Part shown: piece by piece, positions 5,631 through 11,050 of the stretch
Layout: the number at the start of each line of letters is the position of its first letter
Numbering within the stretch: the stretch's first letter is position 1
NCBI GenBank assembly: GCA_946541435.1
Contig: CAMNJK010000032.1
Coordinates: 1-11,050, forward strand
Source of the DNA: an uncultured Bacillota bacterium
GTDB taxonomy: Bacteria > Bacillota > Clostridia > Peptostreptococcales > Anaerovoracaceae
Direction: 5' to 3'
Length of the DNA: 11,050 nucleotides
Made by a program: the position numbers and the translations under genes
The notes under the pieces: generated by a model
What the model was told of the DNA's origin: nothing
Database searches by the model: none
The model's input: the letters and a program-made list of their open reading frames with translations, nothing else

Positions 5631-7001
5631 TCAGACCAGTTCCACCACGATCTTCTTTTTCTTGCCCTTCTCCACCAGGATCCTGCCGTCCTCGCCGAAG
5701 GTCTCCTCTGTGATCAGGAACTTCTTGTCGGTGATCTTCTCGCCGTCGATCTTGAGGCCGCCCTGTTCGATGGTCATGAAGCCTTCACGGTTGGAGGGTA
5801 CCAGGCCCAGCTCCTTGATGAAGGCGACCACGCCCAGACCGCCCAGATCGTTGCCGTCCTTGTCAGTGGAAGCAAGACCAGCCTTTGCGAACTCGACAAC
5901 AGGCAGGTTGGCCATGCCTGCGCCGGCGCCGCCGCCGAACGCAGCCCGGGCAGCATCCTGGGCCTTCTTCGCTTCCTCTTCGCCGTGGACCAGCTTGGTG
6001 ACCTCGTAGGCCAGGATCTCCTTGGCCTTGTTGATCTCCTGATCCTTCAGAGCGGACAGCTCCTCGATCTCCTCCATGGGCAGGAAGGTCAGCATCCGCA
6101 GGCACTTGTTCACGTCCGCGTCGCCCACGTTCCGCCAGTACTGATAGAATTCGTAGGGGGATGTCTTCTCCGCGGAGAGCCAGAGGGCGCCCTTCTGGGT
6201 CTTGCCCATCTTCTTGCCCTCGGAGTTGGTCAGCAGGGAGAAGGTCATGCCGTAGACATCGATGCCCAGCTTCTTTCTGGTCAGATCCACGCCGCCGATG
6301 ATGTTGGACCACTGGTCGTTGCCGCCGAACTGCAGCCTGACGCCGAAGTCTCTGGCCATGACCATGAAGTCATAGCTCTGCATCAGCATGTAGTTCATCT
6401 CGAACATGGTCAGGCCGCCCTCTCTGGCCATTCTCTGCTTGAAGGCCTCGGCCCGCAGCATGGTGTTGACGTTGAAGAGGGAGCCGATCTCGCGGAGAAA
6501 ATCGATGTAGTTGAGGGGCCGCAGCCAGCGGGCGTTGTTCACCGCGATGGCCTTGCCGGGTTCCGGCGTCTTGTTTTCATGCCCCGGGACATACACGCCT
6601 TCGTTGCCCACGTATTCCCATTCCTCGTCAAACTCCAGGAACTGGTCGAACAGCTTCTTGAACTGGGCGCAGTTGTGCTCGATGGTTTCAACATCCATGA
6701 CCTTACGCATGTCGGTACGGCCGGAGGGGTCGCCCACCATGCCGGTGCCGCCGCCGATGAGGACCACCGGGGTGTGGCCGAACTTCTGCATGTACATCAT
6801 GATGATGACCTGCATGAAATGGCCCACGTGCAGACAGTCCGCCGTCGGGTCAAAACCGATATAAAACTTTACCTTTTCGTTCTTCAGAAGCTCGCGGACT
6901 TTGTCCTCGTCCGTGGACTGCTCGATAAATCCTCTCTCCTTGAGTACGTCGTAGACATTGTCAAACTTGCTGACATTATCGGGAATTAAACTACCGTTCA
7001 T
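5631..7001 (-). CDS. tyrS: Tyrosine--tRNA ligase
   Basis: A 456-residue class I aminoacyl-tRNA synthetase that charges tRNA-Tyr. The HIGH-type motif is CLHVGH (56-61), preceded by [22 protein letters not shown] (83-95) and [14 protein letters not shown] (224-237) are TyrRS active-site blocks, and the KMSKS-type loop is KKMGKT (263-268). The C-terminus carries an S4-like RNA-binding region (around 407-456, with [15 protein letters not shown]). It is somewhat longer than the ~420-residue bacterial norm, partly through a segment near 128-157. The frame extends to a TTG at 7022, but the ATG at 7001 has a GGAGG ribosome site at ideal spacing and is chosen. It is the last gene of its operon, 78 bases after upp. 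That gap is too short for a T-box leader, which many Firmicute tyrS genes have. Confidence 0.96.
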   Translation of the reverse strand: MNGSLIPDNVSKFDNVYDVLKERGFIEQSTDEDKVRELLKNEKVKFYIGFDPTADCLHVGHFMQVIIMMYMQKFGHTPVVLIGGGTGMVGDPSGRTDMRKVMDVETIEHNCAQFKKLFDQFLEFDEEWEYVGNEGVYVPGHENKTPEPGKAIAVNNARWLRPLNYIDFLREIGSLFNVNTMLRAEAFKQRMAREGGLTMFEMNYMLMQSYDFMVMARDFGVRLQFGGNDQWSNIIGGVDLTRKKLGIDVYGMTFSLLTNSEGKKMGKTQKGALWLSAEKTSPYEFYQYWRNVGDADVNKCLRMLTFLPMEEIEELSALKDQEINKAKEILAYEVTKLVHGEEEAKKAQDAARAAFGGGAGAGMANLPVVEFAKAGLASTDKDGNDLGGLGVVAFIKELGLVPSNREGFMTIEQGGLKIDGEKITDKKFLITEETFGEDGRILVEKGKKKKIVVELV

Positions 7002-7007
7002 CAATAT

Positions 7008-7012
7008 CCTCC
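7008..7012 (-). promoter_or_regulatory. Shine-Dalgarno site deciding the tyrS start
   Basis: GGAGG on the minus strand, 6 bases before the ATG at 7001. The alternative TTG at 7022 lies upstream of this site, so the longer frame is unlikely to be the real start. Confidence 0.88.
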
Positions 7013-7023
7013 AGAAATTCAAC

Positions 7024-7048
7024 AGGGGAGGGACGAAGGTCCGCCCCT
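7024..7048 (-). other. Intercistronic hairpin between upp and tyrS
   Basis: Two stacked helices: GGAC (7031-7034) / GTCC (7039-7042) around a 4-base loop, extended by AGGGG (7024-7028) / CCCCT (7044-7048) across a small internal loop. On the minus strand no U-run follows, so it is not a standard terminator. It ends about 12 bases before the tyrS ribosome site and could affect mRNA processing or stability. Function not known. Confidence 0.5.
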
Positions 7049-7079
7049 CCTGATCCTGCTTTTGCGCTAACTTATTGTT

Positions 7080-7709
7080 TTATTTGGTGCCGAAGATCCG
7101 GTCGCCGGCATCGCCCAGTCCCGGTACGATGTATGCGTGTTCGTTCAGCTTCTCATCCTTGGCCGCGATGTAGATGTCCACGTCCGGATGGGCTTTCTGC
7201 AGCACTTCGATGCCTTCCGGCGCCGCGATCAGGCACATGAAGACGATGTTCTTGCCGCCGCGCTGCTTGACGAAATCGATGGCTGCGACAGCGCTTCCGC
7301 CGGTGGCCAGCATCGGGTCGGTAACGAAGATCCAGCGCTTGTCGATGTCATCCGGCATCTTGCAGTAATATTCGTGAGGTTCATGGGTCTCAGGATCTCT
7401 GTACAGACCGATGTGTCCGACCTTGGCGTTCGGGATGATCTGCAGAATGCCGTCTACCATGCCCAGTCCTGCGCGCAGGATCGGAACGATCGCCACGTCT
7501 TCGCCCTTCAGCATCTTGACTGTGGTCTCGCAGATCGGGGTCTCGATCGTCACGTCTTCCAAAGGCAGGCCTCTCGTGGATTCATAGGTCATCAGCATGG
7601 CGATCTCGCCGACCAGCTGTCTGAAATCCTTGGTTCCGGTGTTCTTGTCACGAATGATAGCGGTCTTGTGCTGAATTAACGGATGATCGAATACATATAC
7701 TTTTCCCAT
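7080..7709 (-). CDS. upp: Uracil phosphoribosyltransferase
   Basis: A 209-residue enzyme of pyrimidine salvage: uracil + PRPP to UMP + diphosphate, in the cytoplasm. It starts [15 protein letters not shown], the typical N-terminus of bacterial Upp. The PRPP-binding loop is [12 protein letters not shown] (129-140), and the uracil-binding C-terminus is [15 protein letters not shown] (195-209). [11 protein letters not shown] (77-87) is a further conserved block. Length equals the family norm. The ATG at 7709 has AGGAAGG upstream. It lies 66 bases after rpiB and 78 bases before tyrS in the same direction, with no U-run terminator between them. The rpiB-upp order is widespread in Firmicutes. Confidence 0.97.
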   Translation of the reverse strand: MGKVYVFDHPLIQHKTAIIRDKNTGTKDFRQLVGEIAMLMTYESTRGLPLEDVTIETPICETTVKMLKGEDVAIVPILRAGLGMVDGILQIIPNAKVGHIGLYRDPETHEPHEYYCKMPDDIDKRWIFVTDPMLATGGSAVAAIDFVKQRGGKNIVFMCLIAAPEGIEVLQKAHPDVDIYIAAKDEKLNEHAYIVPGLGDAGDRIFGTK

Positions 7710-7775
7710 GATGTCCTTCCTTTCTTTTTATATAAAGAAAAATTCAATGCGATCTGATGTCTGCCGGGACGATCC

Positions 7776-8207
7776 CTACATTTCGTCCAGCATGTCGGTC
7801 CGCCGTTTGTGCCGTCCGCCTTCGAATTCTGTATCGAGGAATGTGTCCACGATCTGCAGGGCCAGTTCCTCATCCGTGGTTCTGCCGCCCAGGGCCAGAA
7901 TGTTGGCGTTGTTGTGCTGCCGGGTCAGCTGCGCCATCTCTACACTGGTGCAGAGTCCGCAGCGGATGCCCTTCACTTTGTTGGCCGCGATGGAGATCCC
8001 GATGCCGGTGCCGCAGACCACGATCCCGCGCTCTGCTTTTCCGGAAGCGACTGCCTCTCCGCAGGCTTTGCCGAAAATCGGATAATCAACGGATTCTTCG
8101 GAGCTGGTTCCCAGGTCTACCACCTTTTCCCCCCGCTCTGCCAGGTGTTTGCGAATGGTCTCCTTCAGCCGGAAACCGCCATGATCACTTGCGATAGCTA
8201 TCAGCAT
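7776..8207 (-). CDS. rpiB: Ribose-5-phosphate isomerase B
   Basis: A 143-residue RpiB/LacA/LacB family isomerase, converting ribulose 5-phosphate and ribose 5-phosphate in the pentose phosphate pathway. Visible motifs are the N-terminal SDHGG (7-11), the active-site loop VCGTGIGISIAANK (64-77) with the base Cys65, RQHNNANILALGGR (96-109) with His98, and the phosphate-binding GGRHKRR (130-136). The combination and length fit RpiB rather than the LacA/LacB subunits, and no lac genes are nearby. The ATG at 8207 has a strong AGGAGG 7 bases upstream. It is the only gene of the operon preceded by more than 100 bases, a structured stretch following tsaC. Confidence 0.95.
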   Translation of the reverse strand: MLIAIASDHGGFRLKETIRKHLAERGEKVVDLGTSSEESVDYPIFGKACGEAVASGKAERGIVVCGTGIGISIAANKVKGIRCGLCTSVEMAQLTRQHNNANILALGGRTTDEELALQIVDTFLDTEFEGGRHKRRTDMLDEM

Positions 8208-8254
8208 CGTCAGCCTCCTTCTTGTCGTTAAGCAGTTGTCGTTTTTTGAATATT

Positions 8255-8302
8255 GAACGGCCTTTCGGCCAGCTTTTGCATGTTCGGCCGGAGGTCCCGG
8301 CC
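8255..8302 (-). repeat. Structured intergenic element with a CAAAAGCTGG copy, between tsaC and rpiB
   Basis: The 106-base gap 8208-8313 contains a perfect 6-bp hairpin GGCCGG (8286-8291) / CCGGCC (8297-8302) with a 5-base loop. Next to it is a bulged stem: GAAC (8255-8258) with GTTC (8282-8285), enclosing GGCC (8259-8262) / GGCC (8267-8270). The unpaired bulge is the word CCAGCTTTTG (8269-8278), which recurs in the vor operon. No U-run follows on the minus strand, so it is not an ordinary terminator. A 17-codon frame (8228-8281, MQKLAERPFNIQKTTTA) crosses it but lacks a clear ribosome site. Confidence 0.55.
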
Positions 8303-8313
8303 CGGCGGATCCG

Positions 8314-9345
8314 TCAGACGCGGATCACGCTGTAACCCGCCGACTTCAGCATCCGGTTCATGACCGCAAACCCCACGCCGTCGGCATCGTTCAGGGCGCC
8401 GGCCAGGATCACGTCCACCCCCGCGGCGTCCAGATCCCGCAGCCGGGAGAACAGGTCGTGGGCCGCCTCCGCGAAGGCCGCTTCCTCGAACAGGATGACG
8501 CCGACTTTCCTGCCTTCCTTCTCATAGGCTTCCTGCCGCCGCCGGATCTCCTCCCGGACCCGGTCCTGGGCGCCGGAGATGATATGCATCTCCGCCCGGG
8601 GCGCGTAATGCCGGTATTTCATGCCCGGCGATTTGGGCTTGAAGTCGCTGTCCTGGGCCCCCTTCTCCGGGTCCAGAGCCGTGTGTTTCGCCGCCTCCTT
8701 CAGGGAGGGGTCGTAAGCAACATCCTTTCCCAGCGCTGCCGCGATGCGTTCCGCTGTGATGATGCCCGGCCGCAGGATCATGGGCTGCTCCGAGGTCAGG
8801 TCCAGCACCGTGGACTCGATGCCCACCCTGCAGTCGTCCCCGCAGATGACCGCGTCGATCCGTCCGTCAAGATCCGCGATCACGTCCCTGGCCCGGGTCG
8901 GGCTGGGACTGCCGGAAAGGTTTGCGCTGGGCGCAGCGATGGGGCATCCGGACAGGCGGATCAGTTCTCTGGCCGCCTCCGTCTCCGGCATCCGGATCGC
9001 AACAGTATCCAGGCCCCCGGTGGTCCGGTCCGGCACCGCCGGCAGCTTCCGGAGGATGATGGTCAGGGGTCCCGGCCAGAAGGCCTCGGTGACCCGCCGG
9101 ATATCTTCGCTCTCGTCCGCCGTCAGACGGCTCAGTTCTTCCACGCCGGCAATATGCACGATCATGGGGTTGTCACTGGGGCGTCCCTTCGCCTGGTAGA
9201 CCGCCGCCACAGCCGCTTCATTCAGGGCATCGGCCCCCAGGCCGTATACGGTCTCCGTCGGAAAAGCCACCAGGCCGCCCTCCGCGATGATCCGGGCCGC
9301 CCGGGCGATGTCCGCCGGTTCGGTTGTAAGCTTCAATGTGTTCAT
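8314..9345 (-). CDS. tsaC: L-threonylcarbamoyladenylate synthase (Sua5 type)
   Basis: A 343-residue Sua5/YrdC/YwlC protein. It makes threonylcarbamoyl-AMP from threonine, bicarbonate and ATP, the first step of the t6A37 modification on ANN-decoding tRNAs. The YrdC domain (about 8-200) shows FPTETVYGLGADAL (28-41), KGRPSDNPMIVHI (53-65) and IAAPSANLSGSPSPTRA (136-152). The linker SPGMKYRHYAPRAEM (239-253) leads into the C-terminal Sua5 domain, so this is the long form, not the short TsaC. The ATG at 9345 follows the prfA stop by 25 bases; its ribosome site (GAGG) is weak and close. Location directly after prfA is the common Firmicute arrangement, although the usual prmC neighbour is not between them. 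Confidence 0.95.
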   Translation of the reverse strand: MNTLKLTTEPADIARAARIIAEGGLVAFPTETVYGLGADALNEAAVAAVYQAKGRPSDNPMIVHIAGVEELSRLTADESEDIRRVTEAFWPGPLTIILRKLPAVPDRTTGGLDTVAIRMPETEAARELIRLSGCPIAAPSANLSGSPSPTRARDVIADLDGRIDAVICGDDCRVGIESTVLDLTSEQPMILRPGIITAERIAAALGKDVAYDPSLKEAAKHTALDPEKGAQDSDFKPKSPGMKYRHYAPRAEMHIISGAQDRVREEIRRRQEAYEKEGRKVGVILFEEAAFAEAAHDLFSRLRDLDAAGVDVILAGALNDADGVGFAVMNRMLKSAGYSVIRV

Positions 9346-9370
9346 GCGCCTCGTGTATGCTGTGCCCCGT

Positions 9371-10432
9371 TTAGAAATTCTTCATCTTCTCTGCCTGGTC
9401 GTGGGTGTTGAGTCCGTCGATGATCTCGTCCAGATCGCCGTCCAGGATCTGGTCCAGCTTATACAAAGTCAGGCCGATCCTGTGTTCGGACACCCTTCCC
9501 TGGGGGAAGTTATATGTACGGATACGCTCGCTGCGGTCGCCGGAGCCCACCTGGCTCCTGCGCTGTCCGGCGATCTCATCCTGCTGTTTCTGCATTTCCA
9601 GGTCATAAAGTCTGGCCTTCAGGACCTTGAAGGCTTTTTCCTTGTTCTTGATCTGGGATTTTTCATCCTGGCAGGTGACCACCAGGCCCGTGGGCTCATG
9701 GGTCAGTCTTACCGCGGAGTCTGTGGTGTTGACGCACTGGCCGCCGTTGCCGGATGCCCGGTAAACGTCCACCCGGACGTCATTGGGATCCAGATCGATC
9801 TCCACATCGTCAACTTCCGGCAGCACAGCCACGGTGGCGGCGGATGTGTGGATCCTGCCGCTGGATTCTGTTTCCGGCACCCGCTGCACCCGGTGCGCCC
9901 CGCTCTCGAATTTGAGGCGGGACCAGGCGCCCTTGCCCTTGATCAGCATGACCGCTTCCTTGATGCCGCCGATGGAGGTATCGTTGAGTTCGATCAGCTC
10001 CGTCTTCCAGCGTTTCCGCTCTGCGTATCTGGTGTACATCCGCAGCAGGTCCGCGCCGAACAGGGCGGCTTCGTCGCCGCCGGTGCCCGCCCGGATCTCC
10101 AGGATGACGTTCTTTTCATCGTTGGGGTCCTTGGGCAAAAGCAGGACCTTCAGTTCTTCCTCCATCTCACCGATGGAATCCTCCAGCTCCGCCAGCTCCA
10201 TCTTGGCCAGTTCACGCATTTCCTCATCGCCGTCGTCCAGCATTTCCTTTGCTTCCGCGATGCCCTGCTTGGCCTTCTTGTATTCTCCGTATTTCTTGAC
10301 GATGGGCTCCATCTCGCCCATTTCCTTGACGTATTTCTGCCAGACCGGCTGGTTGGCGATCACGTCGGGGTCTGACACCTTCTGGGCCAGCTCATCGTAT
10401 TTTTCTGTTATAAAGTCCAGTTTGTCAAACAT
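9371..10432 (-). CDS. prfA: Peptide chain release factor 1
   Basis: A 353-residue class I release factor that ends translation at UAA and UAG. The peptidyl-hydrolysis motif [10 protein letters not shown] (228-237) contains GGQ at 230-232, whose Gln is methylated by PrmC in bacteria. The codon-recognition loop [18 protein letters not shown] (180-197) has the PxT tripeptide as PET (186-188), the RF1 (not RF2) pattern. No programmed frameshift is present, as expected for RF1. The ATG at 10432 has AGGAG 7 bases upstream and follows the thioesterase stop by 12 bases. GNGGQC in place of the more familiar GAGGQH is, from memory, frequent in Clostridia and supports the lineage call. prmC is not adjacent in this window. 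Confidence 0.97.
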   Translation of the reverse strand: MFDKLDFITEKYDELAQKVSDPDVIANQPVWQKYVKEMGEMEPIVKKYGEYKKAKQGIAEAKEMLDDGDEEMRELAKMELAELEDSIGEMEEELKVLLLPKDPNDEKNVILEIRAGTGGDEAALFGADLLRMYTRYAERKRWKTELIELNDTSIGGIKEAVMLIKGKGAWSRLKFESGAHRVQRVPETESSGRIHTSAATVAVLPEVDDVEIDLDPNDVRVDVYRASGNGGQCVNTTDSAVRLTHEPTGLVVTCQDEKSQIKNKEKAFKVLKARLYDLEMQKQQDEIAGQRRSQVGSGDRSERIRTYNFPQGRVSEHRIGLTLYKLDQILDGDLDEIIDGLNTHDQAEKMKNF

Positions 10433-10444
10433 TTCGGCTCCTGA

Positions 10445-10870
10445 CTACTTTCTGAAAAAGCGGTCGGCTTCCTCCCGCCATTTCTGCTCTTCTTCATCCG
10501 CCGGCGCGTCCAGCGTAAGCCCGTGGGGCACAGACTTGCCGTTCTCGTCCACTGATACGAAGGTGGTGAATCCTTCCGCATGCAGGGCGCCGGTCTTCTC
10601 GTTGTACAGTCCCACGCGCAGGGTCACGCTGGTCCGGCCCGTCCGGACGATCAGTCCCTCGTAGGTGATGATGTCCCCCGGCTCCACGGTCTTATAAAAA
10701 TCAAACTTATGGGTGTTCTTGTACAGCAGTCCCTGGGGATCTCCGTACTCGGTACAGATGACGATAAATGAGGTCTCGATCATCCACTCGATGCCCTGTC
10801 CCGCGTATAGATTTCCGTGATGGTTCAGGTGTTCCATCCGGACCATATGTGATGATCTGTAGCGCTTCAT
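10445..10870 (-). CDS. Acyl-CoA thioesterase, hotdog fold
   Basis: A 141-residue single-domain hotdog protein. HLNHHGNLYAGQGIEWMIE (14-32) matches the active-site region of YciA/BACH-type acyl-CoA thioesterases (N-HG--YAG---W--E), which hydrolyse acyl-CoA to free acid and CoA. Residues 50-110 give the expected central strands: FDFYKTVEPGDIITYEGLIV, then RTGRTSVTLRVGLY. The C-terminus is charged. The ATG at 10870 lies 3 bases after the stop of the upstream gene, with AAAGGGAA as ribosome site inside that gene, so translation is probably coupled. It sits 12 bases before prfA. The physiological acyl chain is unknown, and its place in a translation operon gives no substrate clue. Confidence 0.85.
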   Translation of the reverse strand: MKRYRSSHMVRMEHLNHHGNLYAGQGIEWMIETSFIVICTEYGDPQGLLYKNTHKFDFYKTVEPGDIITYEGLIVRTGRTSVTLRVGLYNEKTGALHAEGFTTFVSVDENGKSVPHGLTLDAPADEEEQKWREEADRFFRK

Positions 10871-10873
10871 CTG

Positions 10874-11050
10874 TTATCTGTTCCCTTTCTTTTTCTTTCT
10901 GCGGCGGGTCTGTTTCACCGGCTCGATGATCTTCACATCGGCCTTCTTGTCGTCCCAGGCGGGAACTTCTTCTGCGGGAGCTTCATCTGTAGCTTCTTCC
11001 GCCGGTTCCTCTGCGGTCTCTTCAGCTTCTTCGTCAGCTTCTTCTGTAGT
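10874..11050 (-). CDS. Unidentified protein, C-terminal tail only (acidic then basic low complexity)
   Basis: The last 58 codons of a minus-strand gene, open to the window edge and ending in TAA at 10874-10876. The visible tail is a run of Glu/Ala/Thr/Pro (EEAEETAEEPAEEATDEAP), then VPAWDDKKADVKIIEPV, then a strongly basic end KQTRRRKKKGNR. Such acidic-then-basic tails are probably disordered and are typical of extensions on nucleic-acid- or ribosome-associated proteins, but no domain is visible, so no function is assigned. In Clostridia the genes upstream of prfA are often rpmE, a DUF1385 protein or prmC; none can be confirmed from this tail. It is spaced 3 bases from the thioesterase gene, so it is the same operon. 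The reading frame is supported by codon regularity and the ribosome site for the next gene. Confidence 0.7.
   Translation of the reverse strand, partial: TTEEADEEAEETAEEPAEEATDEAPAEEVPAWDDKKADVKIIEPVKQTRRRKKKKGNR

Noticed and set aside
5544..6989. 481-codon plus-strand open frame opposite tyrS
   Set aside because: Mirror frame of tyrS, rich in His/Val/Leu/Gln as expected from reverse-complemented biased codons; it has no domain and runs through the tyrS terminator.
7024..7048. upp-tyrS hairpin as a rho-independent terminator
   Set aside because: No U-run follows the stem on the minus strand, and tyrS begins only about 22 bases later.
9287..10375. 362-codon plus-strand open frame opposite prfA
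   Set aside because: Antisense shadow of a firmly identified prfA, with no ribosome site or family resemblance.

Overview
The window looks like chromosomal DNA from an anaerobic Firmicute, most likely class Clostridia. Three things point that way: the release factor 1 / TsaC / RpiB / Upp gene neighbourhood, a clostridial-type [10 protein letters not shown] motif in RF1, and a ferredoxin-dependent 2-oxoacid oxidoreductase operon. The DNA is GC-rich by eye (C/G-heavy third positions), which explains the many long antisense shadow frames. Nothing indicates a phage, plasmid, IS element or CRISPR array.

Layout: the window opens with the 3' end of rpsI (+ strand), which meets a minus-strand operon at a shared bidirectional terminator (141-172). 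That operon reads right to left from a good sigma-A-type promoter (5250-5277): a P-loop ATPase of unknown function, a two-cluster ferredoxin (delta), VorB-like alpha, TPP-binding beta, gamma, and a family I acyl-CoA:carboxylate CoA-transferase. The oxidoreductase genes are packed tightly (ATGA overlap, zero gap, 13-nt gap). The inferred pathway is 2-oxoacid + CoA to acyl-CoA + CO2 + reduced ferredoxin, followed by CoA transfer (probably with acetate) to release a fatty acid and keep the thioester energy. This would be a peptide or amino-acid fermentation module. The exact 2-oxoacid cannot be read from sequence.

An AT-richer intergenic region (about 5280-5549) separates this operon from a second minus-strand cluster, which ends at another bidirectional terminator (5550-5579). 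In transcription order it holds an unidentified protein with an acidic then basic C-terminal tail (partial), a hotdog acyl-CoA thioesterase, prfA, a Sua5-type tsaC, rpiB, upp and tyrS. These are housekeeping genes for translation termination, tRNA t6A modification, pentose phosphate metabolism, uracil salvage and tyrosine charging. No terminator with a U-run is visible between them.

The most unusual signals are: a recurrent same-orientation 10-mer (CAAAAGCTGG, six copies), three copies of which form a 27-bp tandem repeat inside the P-loop ATPase; a structured intergenic element before rpiB carrying another copy; a possible small plus-strand RNA in the 5.4-5.58 kb gap; and the uncharacterised ATPase leading the oxidoreductase operon. 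All calls come from reading the sequence; no database search was run.
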